64,000 nt of DNA from Tenacibaculum sp. (GTDB taxonomy: Bacteria; Bacteroidota; Bacteroidia; Flavobacteriales; Flavobacteriaceae), in assembly GCA_022448525.1 (NCBI GenBank), contig JAKVCX010000006.1:248001-312000 (forward strand), given 5' to 3'. Position 1 is the stretch's first letter. Every line of letters starts with the position of its first letter. Position numbers and translations under genes: made by a program. The notes beneath the pieces were generated by a model, which had not been told where the DNA came from, ran no database searches, and saw only the letters and a program-made list of their open reading frames with translations. Below, piece by piece: positions 51,994 through 62,991 of the stretch.

Positions 51994-53385
51994 ATGAAAC
52001 AATTAAGAATAGCTGTGGCTATGTTTGCGTTTCTAACGTTTATCAACGTTAACGCACAAGATGAAAACAACCCTTGGGCTGTTGGTTTCGGTATTAACAC
52101 TGTAGATGTTAGAATTCCATCTGAGTTTGGTGACTATGCTAAAGACTACATAGGAACTGGAGAGTGGGGAGATAACACATTACCTTCTATCTCAAGAATT
52201 AGTATTGATAGATACTTAAACGATGGATTCACTTTACAATTAGCTGGTTCTATAAACAAAGTAAAAACTTTCAACGCTGAAGAAGATATCGACGAGCTTT
52301 ACTGGGCTATCGATTTAATCGCTAAGTGGGATTTAAACCACTTAATCGGTGATACTGCATGGTGGGATCCTTACGTATACGTAGGGGGAGGTTTCGTTGA
52401 CTTCGGTACAATGGAAGCTGGAAACTTTGTAGAAGGAAGCGAAGGTACTTTAAACGCTGGTGCTGGATTCAACGTTTGGTTCAATGACAATATTGGAGTA
52501 AACTTCCAAACTGGTGTTAAGAAAGAATTTGCTGACAAAGTTCGCGATCACTTCCAACACTCTCTTGGTTTAGTTTTCCGTTTCGGTGGAAAAGATACTG
52601 ATGGTGACGGAATCTATGACAAGAATGATGCTTGTCCAGAGGTTGCTGGTTTAAAAGAATTCAACGGATGTCCAGATGCTGACGGTGACGGAATCAAAGA
52701 TTCTGACGATGCTTGTCCAAACGAAGCTGGTGTAGCTGCTTTAAACGGTTGTCCAGATGCTGATGGTGACGGAATCGCTGATAAAGACGATGCTTGTCCA
52801 AACGCTGCTGGTACTAAAGCAATGAACGGATGTCCAGATGCTGACGGTGACGGAATCGCTGATAACAAAGATAAGTGTCCAAACGAGGCTGGTCCTGCTG
52901 AAAACGGAGGATGTCCTTGGGGAGATAAAGATAACGATGGTGTTACTGATAACTTAGATAAGTGTCCAGATGTTCCTGGTGTTGCTTCAAGACAAGGATG
53001 TCCAGAGCCAAAGCCAGTTATCACTGAAGAGGCTAAGAAGAAATTAGATGAGTTCGCAAGAGCTATCTACTTCAACTCTGGTAGATCATCATTCAGACCA
53101 GGTGTTACTGGAAAGTTAGATTTAATCGCTGGAATCATGAAGGAATATCCAGATGCTAACTTCAACATCGAAGGTCACACTGATAGCCAAGGTGCTGCTA
53201 AGACTAACCAAAGATTATCTGAAAAAAGAGCTAAGGCTGTTTTAGATTACTTAATCAAAAAAGGTGGAGTTCCTGCAGGAAGATTATCATCAGCTGGTTT
53301 AGGTGAAGATTATCCAATCGCTACTAACAAAACTAGAGCTGGTAGAGCTCAAAACAGACGTGTAGAGATTAACTTAAAGAAGTAA
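51994..53385 (+). CDS. OmpA-family outer membrane protein with thrombospondin type 3 repeats
   Basis: A 463-residue protein that anchors the outer membrane to peptidoglycan. Start is ATG 51994; an in-frame TTG two codons upstream is less likely. Signal peptide ends at NVNAQ; an eight-strand barrel (about 22-195) follows, then five calcium-binding thrombospondin type 3 repeats (about 201-337, DADGDGIxDxxDxCP), then the OmpA-like peptidoglycan domain (about 345-463) with [20 protein letters not shown] and QNRRVEI. Codons such as AAC, GGT and GCT dominate, indicating strong expression. Confidence 0.92.
   Translation: MKQLRIAVAMFAFLTFINVNAQDENNPWAVGFGINTVDVRIPSEFGDYAKDYIGTGEWGDNTLPSISRISIDRYLNDGFTLQLAGSINKVKTFNAEEDIDELYWAIDLIAKWDLNHLIGDTAWWDPYVYVGGGFVDFGTMEAGNFVEGSEGTLNAGAGFNVWFNDNIGVNFQTGVKKEFADKVRDHFQHSLGLVFRFGGKDTDGDGIYDKNDACPEVAGLKEFNGCPDADGDGIKDSDDACPNEAGVAALNGCPDADGDGIADKDDACPNAAGTKAMNGCPDADGDGIADNKDKCPNEAGPAENGGCPWGDKDNDGVTDNLDKCPDVPGVASRQGCPEPKPVITEEAKKKLDEFARAIYFNSGRSSFRPGVTGKLDLIAGIMKEYPDANFNIEGHTDSQGAAKTNQRLSEKRAKAVLDYLIKKGGVPAGRLSSAGLGEDYPIATNKTRAGRAQNRRVEINLKK
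52594..53004 (+). repeat. coding 81-bp repeats (thrombospondin type 3)
   Basis: Five units start at 52594, 52675, 52756, 52837 and 52918; the first four are exactly 81 bases (27 residues). Units 2-4 share the near-identical DNA GATGCTGACGGTGACGGAAT. Each unit encodes a DxDGDG calcium loop and closes with GCP. Copy number could vary between strains by recombination. Confidence 0.85.
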
Positions 53386-53405
53386 TCAATACCAAAATAT
53401 TGTAA

Positions 53406-55064
<1,659 letters not shown>

Positions 55065-55083
55065 TAATTAATACTGATCGATT

Positions 55084-55377
55084 ATGTTTTTAGAAATTGT
55101 AACTCCAGAAGCTGTAGTATTTTCATCAGAAGTTGATTCTGTTGTTGTACCAGGTGTGGATGGAGAGTTCCAAGTTTTAAACAATCACGCACCAATCGTG
55201 TCTGTTTTAAACGAAGGATTAGTTAAAGTACATGTTCACAGTCAAAATCATTTAGTTTTTGATGATTTACATGGTAGTATTGAAAAATTACCAGCTGATG
55301 ATAAAGTGTTGACTTTAGCAATCAATTCTGGAACACTTGAAATGAAAGATAATAAAGTAGTTTTATTAGCAGACTAA
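55084..55377 (+). CDS. atpC: F-type ATP synthase subunit epsilon (short form)
   Basis: A 97-residue epsilon subunit consisting of the N-terminal beta-sandwich only (LEIVTPEAVVFSSEVDSVVV; GEFQVLNNHAPIVSVLNEG). The C-terminal helical hairpin of about 40 residues, which inhibits ATP hydrolysis in many bacteria, is absent. This short form is seen in several Bacteroidota. Co-transcribed with atpD. Confidence 0.93.
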   Translation: MFLEIVTPEAVVFSSEVDSVVVPGVDGEFQVLNNHAPIVSVLNEGLVKVHVHSQNHLVFDDLHGSIEKLPADDKVLTLAINSGTLEMKDNKVVLLAD

Positions 55378-55400
55378 TTTTATTTCAACTATAAAATATA

Positions 55401-55432
55401 AAACCCGTAAATTTATAATTTACGGGTTTTTT
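55401..55432. terminator. bidirectional intrinsic terminator between atpC and pyk
   Basis: AAACCCGTAAATT (55401-55413) pairs with AATTTACGGGTTT (55417-55429) over a 3-base loop with T and A runs on the two sides. Confidence 0.88.
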
Positions 55433-55454
55433 AATGCTTGTTTTTTTCGTTTTA

Positions 55455-56882
55455 TTAGTCGATTTGAGAGACTCTTAAAGTGTTGACCATACCTTTTTCA
55501 TCAACTGGCATAGAACTTAAATTAATCACGAATTCTCCTGGTTTTACAAACCCTTTTTCCTTGATAATTTCATTTAAATCTTTAATGGTATCATCAGTAT
55601 TTAGTTCACGATCATAATAAAAGGCCCTAACTCCCCAAAGTAAATTTAATTTACCAAGAATTCTTCTTTCAGAAGAAAATGCAATAACATGTGATTTTGG
55701 TCGCCAAGCTGATATTTGAAATGCTGTGTATCCACTATTTGTTAAGGTAGAAATAGCAGAAGCTTTTATGTCGTCAGCCATCAGAGCCGCATGATAACAT
55801 ACAGACTTCGTTATGAAACGATTTGTTCTAATATGTGGTGCTTCAACAGGAACTTTAATTAAGTCTGAGAATTCGACACTACCAATAATTTCTGTCATTT
55901 TCTGAATTACTCGAAGAGGATGTTTCCCAACAGATGTCTCACCAGATAACATAACAGCATCTGCTCCGTCCATAATAGAGTTTGCCACGTCATTAACTTC
56001 TGCTCTGGTCGGAACACTATTGTCAATCATGGTTTCCATCATTTGCGTAGCAATAATTACTGGAATTCGGGCTTTTTTAGCTCTACGAACTAACATTTTC
56101 TGTATTAATGGAACGTCCTGCATTGGTACTTCAACACCTAAATCACCTCTTGCTACCATCAATCCATCACAATATGGAATTAAAGCGTCGATATTTTCTA
56201 CTGCTTCCGGCTTTTCTATTTTGGCAATCACCGGAACTCTATAACGTGATTTTTGTTTGATTAAATCACGCAACATACGTAAATCTTCAGGATTCCTCAC
56301 AAATGACAGTGCAATCCAATCTACTTCTTGTGATAAAGCGAAAACAACATCTTTTTTATCTTTTTCTGTTAAAGCAGGTAAAGAAATATTTGTATTTGGA
56401 AGGTTAACTCCTTTCTTCGACTTTAATGGTCCTCCAACGATTACTTTAGTTACAACATTTTTTGTTCTATCCGTTGAAACTACTTCAAATTGAAGTTTAC
56501 CATCATCAACAAGAATGTTTTCACCAGGTTTTACATCTCTAGGGAATTGTTGATAGGTCATAAAAGCTTTCTCTTTACTTCCTTTACATTCCTCTGTAGT
56601 GAAAGTAAAGCTATCTCCAGCTTTTAACTCTACACCATCTTCCATAACTCCAACACGTAATTTTGGACCTTGTAAATCGGCTAAAACAGCTACATTATAT
56701 CCTCTTTCCTCATTTATTTCACGAATTTGACGTATTCTTTCTTTAACTGTATCATAATCTGCATGAGAGAAGTTAACTCTAAATACATTAACGCCAGCAG
56801 CAGCCATATCTGCTAAGATTTCTTTTGTGTTTGTAGCAGGTCCTAAGGTTGCTACTATCTTTGTTTTCTTGTTATGTGGCAT
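55455..56882 (-). CDS. pyk: pyruvate kinase
   Basis: A 475-residue glycolytic enzyme making ATP and pyruvate from phosphoenolpyruvate. N-terminal TKIVATLGPATNTKE, the B domain (about 70-170), the Mg/K site MVARGDLGVEVPMQDVP and ATQMMETMIDNSVPTRAEVNDV are all intact. The C-terminal regulatory domain is complete. The IPExxxVDY gene is 3 bases upstream, a pairing usual in flavobacteria. Confidence 0.96.
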   Translation of the reverse strand: MPHNKKTKIVATLGPATNTKEILADMAAAGVNVFRVNFSHADYDTVKERIRQIREINEERGYNVAVLADLQGPKLRVGVMEDGVELKAGDSFTFTTEECKGSKEKAFMTYQQFPRDVKPGENILVDDGKLQFEVVSTDRTKNVVTKVIVGGPLKSKKGVNLPNTNISLPALTEKDKKDVVFALSQEVDWIALSFVRNPEDLRMLRDLIKQKSRYRVPVIAKIEKPEAVENIDALIPYCDGLMVARGDLGVEVPMQDVPLIQKMLVRRAKKARIPVIIATQMMETMIDNSVPTRAEVNDVANSIMDGADAVMLSGETSVGKHPLRVIQKMTEIIGSVEFSDLIKVPVEAPHIRTNRFITKSVCYHAALMADDIKASAISTLTNSGYTAFQISAWRPKSHVIAFSSERRILGKLNLLWGVRAFYYDRELNTDDTIKDLNEIIKEKGFVKPGEFVINLSSMPVDEKGMVNTLRVSQID

Positions 56883-56885
56883 AGG

Positions 56886-57356
56886 TTAAAAGATTAAAAA
56901 TTCTTTTGATTTTAGTTTGTTTGTATCTATGTTATAAGAAGTAATTACTTCAGGAATTTGATTAATTACTTCATTTATTTTATCAATATTAGTTTGAGTA
57001 ATTTCGCCTTCTAATTTTAAAAAGAAGTCAACTTTCTTTTTTTCTGGAATTAAATAAAGCCTTGTTTCATTTTCAGAAAAGAGACCAACATTTTCAGCCT
57101 TGATATTCGTTTTATATAAATTAGAAACTAAAAACCATGACTCTTCACTATTCGAATCAGTATACTCATATAAAGGAAAAAATGCTTTATTTGATCTTAT
57201 GCTAATATCAACATCATCATTACAACGCTTAAGATTTATTCCTAAGTATGAGTTTAATAAGTATGCAAGTCGATATTCTTCAATAGCGCTGTGAACTCCT
57301 AAAACATAGTATTCACCGCATGAAAAATCATCAAAACTTACCGTATGAACTTGCAT
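56886..57356 (-). CDS. IPExxxVDY family protein
   Basis: A 156-residue cytoplasmic protein named for its signature, here IPEKKKVDF (about residues 107-115, with Phe for Tyr). The FSCGEYYVLGVHSAIEEYRL stretch near the start is also conserved. No biochemical role is known. It is encoded 3 bases upstream of pyk and about 84 bases after rnc, so it may belong to the same transcript as the glycolytic gene. Confidence 0.85.
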   Translation of the reverse strand: MQVHTVSFDDFSCGEYYVLGVHSAIEEYRLAYLLNSYLGINLKRCNDDVDISIRSNKAFFPLYEYTDSNSEESWFLVSNLYKTNIKAENVGLFSENETRLYLIPEKKKVDFFLKLEGEITQTNIDKINEVINQIPEVITSYNIDTNKLKSKEFLIF

Positions 57357-57440
57357 AAAACTGACTAATTACTCACTTGCTAAGTTAAAGAATGTAATGA
57401 TAAGATAATGTGAAAAAAACGAAAACGATTTCGATTTTAA

Positions 57441-58181
57441 CTATTGAAGTTCGCTAATTTCGTTTTGAAAAGCATAGTAAACTCTCTTGGCTGCCATTTC
57501 TTCTGCTTTTTTCTTAGAAGTAGCTCTTCCTTTAGCGATCTTTTGCCCATCAATGTAGACAATTACACTAAAGTGTTTTTGTACTTGTTTTCCGGTATCT
57601 TCATAACTTTCAAAAAGATATTTCCTTTTTGTTTTTTGACACCATTCAATAATATACCCCTTATAACTTGAGATTTTATTTTCAAGCTTTTGTAAGTCTA
57701 CATAAGGAATAATTACTTGGTCGTAGATGAATTGATGGCAATAGTTATATCCACGGTCTAAATAAATCGCTCCTACTAGGGCTTCAAAAATATTACCGTG
57801 AATATTTTCTCCAATCTGATTTTGGTTGATGTTACTCTTAACAAAGCGAATAAGATCTAAATCTTGACCTAGCTTGTTTAAACTTTCTCTGCTTACTACT
57901 TTAGAACGCATTTGAGTTAAGTAACCTTCATTTCCTTTAGGAGCTTCCTTGTATAAAAAAGAAGCGATTACAGACCCTAATATGGCGTCACCTAAAAACT
58001 CTAATCGTTCATAGTTTATAGGTTTACCTTTGCTATCAGTCATTTTAAGAGATCTATGAATAAACGCTCTCTTATAATGGTCTAATTTTATAGGTTTAAA
58101 ATTTAGTAGTGCTTTTAAGTCATAATAAAATTCTTCGTCTTCCGTAGTTTTTGGTCGAACTATTTTTCGAAGAAAATTCAT
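57441..58181 (-). CDS. rnc: ribonuclease III
   Basis: A 246-residue double-strand RNA endonuclease. The signature NYERLEFLGDAILGSV (about 56-71) contains the acidic catalytic residues, HGNIFEALVGAIYLDRG (about 128-144) the second set, and a C-terminal dsRNA-binding domain (about 170-240) ends SKKKAEEMAAKRVYYAF. It follows fabF by 15 bases on the same strand, the standard acpP-fabF-rnc order. Confidence 0.95.
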   Translation of the reverse strand: MNFLRKIVRPKTTEDEEFYYDLKALLNFKPIKLDHYKRAFIHRSLKMTDSKGKPINYERLEFLGDAILGSVIASFLYKEAPKGNEGYLTQMRSKVVSRESLNKLGQDLDLIRFVKSNINQNQIGENIHGNIFEALVGAIYLDRGYNYCHQFIYDQVIIPYVDLQKLENKISSYKGYIIEWCQKTKRKYLFESYEDTGKQVQKHFSVIVYIDGQKIAKGRATSKKKAEEMAAKRVYYAFQNEISELQ

Positions 58182-58196
58182 ATGAAGTAATTAATA

Positions 58197-59447
58197 TTAG
58201 TCTAATTTTCTAAAAGCTACACAAGCATTGTGTCCTCCAAATCCAAACGTATTACTCATTGCAACTTTAATGTCTCTTTTTTGAGGCTCATTTAAAGTTA
58301 AGTTTAAATCTGGATTGATATTTTCATCCTGATTTGAGTGATTAATAGTTGGAGGTACAATTCCATGTTTCATCGCCAAAATTGAGGCAATTGCTTCGAT
58401 AGCACCAGCAGCACCTAATAAGTGCCCTGTCATAGATTTTGTAGAATTAATATTAATGTTTTTAGCGTGATCACCAAAAACTGCTGAAATTGCCTTTAAT
58501 TCTGCTACATCACCTAAAGGTGTAGAAGTTCCATGTGTATTAATGTGGTCTACTTCTTCAGGTTTAATTCCTGCGTTTTCTAAGCAATTTTTCATTACAG
58601 CGATTACTCCCAATCCTTCAGGATGTGGAGCTGTCATGTGGTGAGCATCTGAAGATAATCCTCCACCTATAACTTCGGCGTAAATTTTTGCACCTCTAGC
58701 CTTGGCGTGTTCATATTCTTCTAAAATTAATGCACCAGCTCCTTCTCCTAAAACAAAACCATCTCTTTGAGCGTCAAATGGTCTTGAAGCTCCTTCTGGA
58801 TCATCATTTCTAGTTGATAAAGCATGCATTGCATTAAATCCACCCATTCCAGCAATAGTAACTGCTGCTTCACTACCACCAGATACAATTACGTCACAAT
58901 GACCTAAACGTATATAGTTTAAAGCATCAATTAAAGCGTTTGCTGATGATGCACATGCAGATACGGTAGTGTAATTTGGTCCCATGAATCCATTTTTAAT
59001 AGAAATGTTTCCAGGAGCGATATCTGCAATCATTTTTGGAATAAAGAAAGGGTTGAATCTTGGGCTTCCGTCACCTTGAGCGTAATTTAAAACTTCGTCT
59101 TGGAAAGTTTCTAAACCACCAATTCCGGCACCCCAAATAACTCCAACTCTTAATTTATTAATTGTGTCTAAATTTAAATCAGCATCCTTAATAGCTTCAT
59201 CTGAAGCAATCATTGCATACTGTGTAAATCTATCCATTCTTCTTGATTCCTTTCTATCAATGTAGTCTTTAACATTGAAATTTTTCAGTTCACAAGCGAA
59301 ACGAGTCTTGAACTTGGCAGCATCAAAATATGTAATAGGGGCTGCGCCGCTAACTCCGTTAACTAAGCCATTCCAATATTCTTCAATATTATTTCCTATT
59401 GGCGTTAATGCGCCAAGTCCAGTTATAACAACTCGTTTTAATTGCAT
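58197..59447 (-). CDS. fabF: beta-ketoacyl-ACP synthase II
   Basis: A 416-residue condensing enzyme of fatty acid synthesis. The Cys-His-His triad is in VSACASSANAL (Cys near 164), HINTHGTSTPLGD (His near 305) and TKSMTGHLLGAAGAIE (His near 342). It lies 6 bases after acpP and in the same transcript. Length and motifs are normal. Confidence 0.96.
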   Translation of the reverse strand: MQLKRVVITGLGALTPIGNNIEEYWNGLVNGVSGAAPITYFDAAKFKTRFACELKNFNVKDYIDRKESRRMDRFTQYAMIASDEAIKDADLNLDTINKLRVGVIWGAGIGGLETFQDEVLNYAQGDGSPRFNPFFIPKMIADIAPGNISIKNGFMGPNYTTVSACASSANALIDALNYIRLGHCDVIVSGGSEAAVTIAGMGGFNAMHALSTRNDDPEGASRPFDAQRDGFVLGEGAGALILEEYEHAKARGAKIYAEVIGGGLSSDAHHMTAPHPEGLGVIAVMKNCLENAGIKPEEVDHINTHGTSTPLGDVAELKAISAVFGDHAKNININSTKSMTGHLLGAAGAIEAIASILAMKHGIVPPTINHSNQDENINPDLNLTLNEPQKRDIKVAMSNTFGFGGHNACVAFRKLD

Positions 59448-59453
59448 ATATTC

Positions 59454-59690
59454 TTACTTTTTAGCTTCTTCAATATAGCTTATTGCTTGACCTACTGTAG
59501 CAATGTTCTCTGCTTGATCGTCTGGGATTTGAATATCAAATTCCTTTTCGAATTCCATGATTAACTCAACAGTGTCTAACGAGTCTGCTCCTAAATCGTT
59601 AGTGAAACTTGCTTCGTTAGTTACTTCGTTATCGTCTACTCCTAATTTATCAACGATAATTGCCTTTACTCTTGATGCAATGTCTGACAT
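59454..59690 (-). CDS. acpP: acyl carrier protein
   Basis: A 78-residue acidic four-helix protein. The phosphopantetheine attachment site is S37 in [12 protein letters not shown]. It leads the acpP-fabF-rnc operon, with a -7 box 33 bases upstream. Confidence 0.96.
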   Translation of the reverse strand: MSDIASRVKAIIVDKLGVDDNEVTNEASFTNDLGADSLDTVELIMEFEKEFDIQIPDDQAENIATVGQAISYIEEAKK

Positions 59691-59722
59691 AATTTTCTAA
59701 TTTTTTAAATTTAAAATCGACG

Positions 59723-59730
59723 CAAAAATA
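59723..59730 (-). promoter_or_regulatory. -7 box of acpP-fabF-rnc
   Basis: Minus strand TATTTTTG (59730-59723) fits TAnnTTTG; TTAG 19 bases upstream is a poor -33. Confidence 0.55.
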
Positions 59731-59859
59731 CAAATCTTAGGTTTTAATTCTAATTTTTGCTCAAAAATGTGAGGTCTAAAATAAAAAATCTTTTGATTTA
59801 CACCTCATTCATGTTAATAATTATTGTTTTTTTGCAGTAACTATATAGTGTTGTAGATT

Positions 59860-60435
59860 ATGAAACGAATTGTAATTTTTGCTTCCGGTTCTGGTAGTAA
59901 TGCCGAAAATATTATTGAGTTTTTTCAAACTAGGGATTCTATTTCAGTTACGCATGTACTTACTAACAATCAGCATGCCAAAGTTTTAGATAGGTGTAAA
60001 AGGTTAAATGTGAGCTCAGTGGTTTTTAGTAGAGAAGAATTCACTAAAACCGATAAAATTGTCGAATTTTTGAAAAAAGAAGCAGATTATATCGTGTTGG
60101 CAGGATTTTTATGGAGAGTTCCTGCAAATATTGTTGAAGCTTTTCCTAATAAAATTATTAATATTCATCCTGCTTTATTGCCAAAATATGGAGGAAAAGG
60201 AATGTATGGTATGAATGTTCATAAGGCTGTTAAAGAAAATTTAGAGGAAGAAACAGGAATTACAATTCATTATGTAAACGAGAATTACGACGAAGGAGCA
60301 ATAATTTTTCAAGCTGAATGTAAATTAACAATGAGTGATACACCGGAAGATATTGCTCAAAAAGTACATAAGTTAGAGTATAAACACTTTCCTGAAGTTA
60401 TAGAAAACGTAATTTTAAAGAACGAAATTGGCTAA
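59860..60435 (+). CDS. purN: phosphoribosylglycinamide formyltransferase
   Basis: A 191-residue GAR transformylase using 10-formyl-THF in purine synthesis. N-terminal FASGSGSNAENIIEFF binds phosphoribose, INIHPALLPKYGGKGMYG holds the catalytic Asn-His pair, and NYDEGAIIFQ carries the catalytic Asp. Divergent from acpP. Its end overlaps the RNase H gene by 8 bases. Confidence 0.94.
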   Translation: MKRIVIFASGSGSNAENIIEFFQTRDSISVTHVLTNNQHAKVLDRCKRLNVSSVVFSREEFTKTDKIVEFLKKEADYIVLAGFLWRVPANIVEAFPNKIINIHPALLPKYGGKGMYGMNVHKAVKENLEEETGITIHYVNENYDEGAIIFQAECKLTMSDTPEDIAQKVHKLEYKHFPEVIENVILKNEIG

Positions 60436-61066
60436 AAAAAAGAAATTTTACGTTGTTTGGAAAGGCAAGAAACCTGGAGTTTATTCAACTTGGAATGAAT
60501 GTAAGAAGCAAATAAATGGTTTCGAAGGTGCTCAATATAAATCCTTTGCTAGTGAGTCTGAAGCTAATTTAGCTTTTAAAAAGTCATATAATGATTACAA
60601 AGGTAAAGACACAAAGAAAGTAAAATTATCTAAAGAGGAGTTGCTTAAGTTTGGAAAACCTATATTAAGTAGTTTATCTGTTGACGCTGCCTGTGCAGGT
60701 AATCCGGGTAAAATGGAATATCGAGGTGTAGACACCAAAACTAAACAACAAATATTCATTCAAGGTCCGTTTAAAAAAGGAACAAATAACATTGGTGAAT
60801 TTCTTGCAATTGTTCACGGTTTAGCTTTTTTGAAAAGTAAAAAAGCATATAATTATCCAATTTATACTGACTCTAAAATCGCTATGAGTTGGGTAAAAAA
60901 GAAACAATGTAGAACTAATATTACATTTTCGGATGATAATAAGGATCTTCTCGATCTTATTAAGAGGGCAGAGAAGTGGCTCCAAGAAAATAGCTACAGT
61001 AATCCTATCTTAAAATGGGAAACTAAGGCTTGGGGTGAAATTCCTGCTGACTTCGGACGAAAGTAA
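60428..61066 (+). CDS. rnhA: ribonuclease H with N-terminal hybrid-binding domain
   Basis: A 212-residue RNase HI that removes RNA from DNA-RNA hybrids. The TTG start at 60428 gives the usual MAKKKKFYVVWKGKKPGVY; it overlaps purN by 8 bases. Residues 1-48 are the caulimovirus-viroplasmin-like hybrid-binding domain, and 75-212 the RNase H domain with acidic residues in SVDAACAGNPG, NNIGEFLAIVHGL and YTDSKIAMSW. Complete and typical of flavobacteria. Confidence 0.9.
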   Translation: MAKKKKFYVVWKGKKPGVYSTWNECKKQINGFEGAQYKSFASESEANLAFKKSYNDYKGKDTKKVKLSKEELLKFGKPILSSLSVDAACAGNPGKMEYRGVDTKTKQQIFIQGPFKKGTNNIGEFLAIVHGLAFLKSKKAYNYPIYTDSKIAMSWVKKKQCRTNITFSDDNKDLLDLIKRAEKWLQENSYSNPILKWETKAWGEIPADFGRK

Positions 61067-61067
61067 A

Positions 61068-61490
61068 TTATTCTTTACAGTAGGTTTTCATTATATCAAT
61101 TAAAACTTTCAACTCTTTTGGTGGATTATCATCATCGAATTGACTAGATATATAATTATTAGATTCAGTTTTAATTGAAAGTGTTGCATGTAATGCTCCG
61201 TCAAAAGCTCTTTTATTGGATGGTGCCTTAAGATTTGAAATATTTTGTAGATCAATTTTCTTTATTAAATCAATTAATTGTTTTTTCTGATTAGAATCAA
61301 TACCGAAAGTTTTAGAAGTGTTGTAGGTTTTATAAAACACCGTTTTATCAGAGATTGTAATGTTTTCTAAGCTACCGCGAGTTTGTGCATTGAATACTAT
61401 TTCTTGAATAGAGTCCGAACTAGTATTGTTTTTTTGTGAAACACAGCTCAAAGATGTTAATAAAATGACTAGTGATAGAAGATACTTCAT
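61068..61490 (-). CDS. small lipoprotein of unknown function
   Basis: A 140-residue predicted lipoprotein with lipobox LLTSLSC (Cys16). The rest is a compact alpha/beta domain (EIVFNAQTRGSLENITISDK, LKAPSNKRAFDGALHATLSI) without motifs I can name. It converges on the RNase H gene with one base between stops. The terminator of the M43 gene lies just upstream, so it has its own start. Confidence 0.7.
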   Translation of the reverse strand: MKYLLSLVILLTSLSCVSQKNNTSSDSIQEIVFNAQTRGSLENITISDKTVFYKTYNTSKTFGIDSNQKKQLIDLIKKIDLQNISNLKAPSNKRAFDGALHATLSIKTESNNYISSQFDDDNPPKELKVLIDIMKTYCKE

Positions 61491-61502
61491 AATAGTTTAA
61501 TT

Positions 61503-61532
61503 AAAAAAAGCGCCATAATAAATATGACGCTT
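61503..61532 (-). terminator. intrinsic terminator of the M43 protease gene
   Basis: Minus strand AAGCG-t-CATA pairs through one mismatch with TATG-CGCTT, then a run of T (61509-61503). It sits 24 bases after the protease stop. Confidence 0.65.
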
Positions 61533-61555
61533 CAATATAAATAATTTATTTAATC

Positions 61556-62620
61556 TTAGTTTAAGATAGAAGCTCTACCACCACCTGATTGGAAAGTAGC
61601 TCTCATTCTTTCTTTTTGTCCTTGAGAGAATAAACTCATACAAGCATCGTCAGTATAATCCATGTAGTTCATTGTCATGTCATTTGAACGACAGTTTACA
61701 GTTGGATAAGTTGGACATCCGTAGTTAGGTCCATCTGAAGATGGAGTGTCTGATACGAAATCGTCTTGACGACATCTTCCGTCTCCCCAAATATGACGTA
61801 AGTTTAAGTAATGACCTACTTCGTGAGTCATTGTACGTCCTTTGTTAAATGGAGCTTGTACAAATCCAGTAGTTCCGAAGTATTGTGGAGCACAAACAAC
61901 ACCATCAGTAGCTAAGTTTCCACCAGGGAATTGTGCATATCCTAAAATTCCTCCACCAATATTACATACCCAAATATTTAAGTGAGTTGAAGGAGATATT
62001 GGAGGGTAAGCAGATTTTACTGCATCATTAGTTCCCCAAGAAGTTCTTGAGTCAGCATATCTAAAAGTTCCTGCTAAAGAAAAAGTAATTTCTGAATCTG
62101 CAGCAACTGAAGCAAATTCTGCAGGTGTATTACCAGCGTCAGAATTTTGCATTCTGAAGTCATCATTTAAAACTCTCATTTGAGAAGAGATTTGAGCATC
62201 AGAAATGTTTTCGTTTGAATTGCTATAAACAACATGAACATATACAGGAATATTAATTACTCCTAATCCATCGTCTACTGGAGGAGTTCCTCCACCACCA
62301 TCGCCGCCGTTTCCGCCACCTGGTTTACCACCACCATTACCACCTTTTTTAGCAGCAATAAGCTTTCTTGTATTATACTCTATGTCATACATTTTTTTGT
62401 ATAACCCAGGATTTTCGTCTAATTGACGATTTAACACTTTCATTGATTGACATGGAGAATTAATTCCTCTACCTTCAGTTTCGTCTGTAGTAAATGCGTA
62501 GAAGTCACTCATATCTATGACTTGCTCTTGTGTTAATTCAACTTCGTCTCTTGAATTTTCATCTTGACATCCAGTTAATAAACTCGCCGCAACAACGATG
62601 CTTAATAAAACTTTTTTCAT
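61556..62620 (-). CDS. M43-family (pappalysin-like) zinc metalloprotease, lipoprotein
   Basis: A 354-residue secreted protease. Lipobox LLTGC (Cys18), then a prosegment (19-92), a Gly-rich flexible linker (93-113) and the catalytic domain. The zinc motif is H266-E267-xx-H270-x5-H276 (HEVGHYLNLRH), with the Met-turn at MNYMDYTDDACM. Disulfide candidates are CRQDD, CPTYPTVNC and DACM. No type IX sorting domain is visible at the C-terminus, so the lipid anchor is the likely tether. M43 enzymes cleave proteins outside the cell. Confidence 0.88.
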   Translation of the reverse strand: MKKVLLSIVVAASLLTGCQDENSRDEVELTQEQVIDMSDFYAFTTDETEGRGINSPCQSMKVLNRQLDENPGLYKKMYDIEYNTRKLIAAKKGGNGGGKPGGGNGGDGGGGTPPVDDGLGVINIPVYVHVVYSNSNENISDAQISSQMRVLNDDFRMQNSDAGNTPAEFASVAADSEITFSLAGTFRYADSRTSWGTNDAVKSAYPPISPSTHLNIWVCNIGGGILGYAQFPGGNLATDGVVCAPQYFGTTGFVQAPFNKGRTMTHEVGHYLNLRHIWGDGRCRQDDFVSDTPSSDGPNYGCPTYPTVNCRSNDMTMNYMDYTDDACMSLFSQGQKERMRATFQSGGGRASILN

Positions 62621-62920
62621 TGTGTAAAATTTAAATGTTTAATAATCGTAAAAAAATCACCCCATTCGATCTTTTTACCCCCATAATTAATTAAAACTAA
62701 CATTTTTGTTAAAAAAGGGCTTTTTTAGTGTTTAAAATGTTAATTTTTTACGGATACCAAAATAGTGAATTTTGTACTTCAAAATGAAAGTTTTAAAAAA
62801 ATGTTAAAAAAACGCTGTAGCCTTTATAAAATAAAGAGATTTTGAATATAGATTTTATGAAATTCGAAAAATTACATGTTTTTTTTCAAACAAAAACGTC
62901 AAGTTTTGTGTAAAATTCAT
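62621..62920. other. AT-rich intergenic region with no assignable gene
   Basis: Runs of A and T dominate and stop codons are frequent in all frames. No convincing TAnnTTTG promoter box was placed for the M43 gene. I see no tRNA, repeat or coding signal here. Confidence 0.6.
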
Positions 62921-62958
62921 AAAAAAAGACATCGAAAAATGAAAATTTAACAATGTCT
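62921..62958 (-). terminator. weak intrinsic terminator of sufS
   Basis: Minus strand AGACAT (62958-62953) pairs with ATGTCT (62932-62927) across a 20-base loop and runs into seven T (62927-62921). It is 34 bases past the sufS stop. Confidence 0.45.
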
Positions 62959-62991
62959 CTTGTGAAGTATTATTTATAAATTAAGAAGAGA

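Noticed and set aside
52594..53004. CRISPR-like periodic repeat
   Set aside because: The period is in frame, encodes calcium-binding repeats and has no unique spacers.
52614..53024. Long antisense frame opposite the OmpA repeats
   Set aside because: It is a by-product of the repetitive GAT/GGT/TGT codons of the thrombospondin type 3 units; its translation is low-complexity Ser/Pro/Ala repeats.
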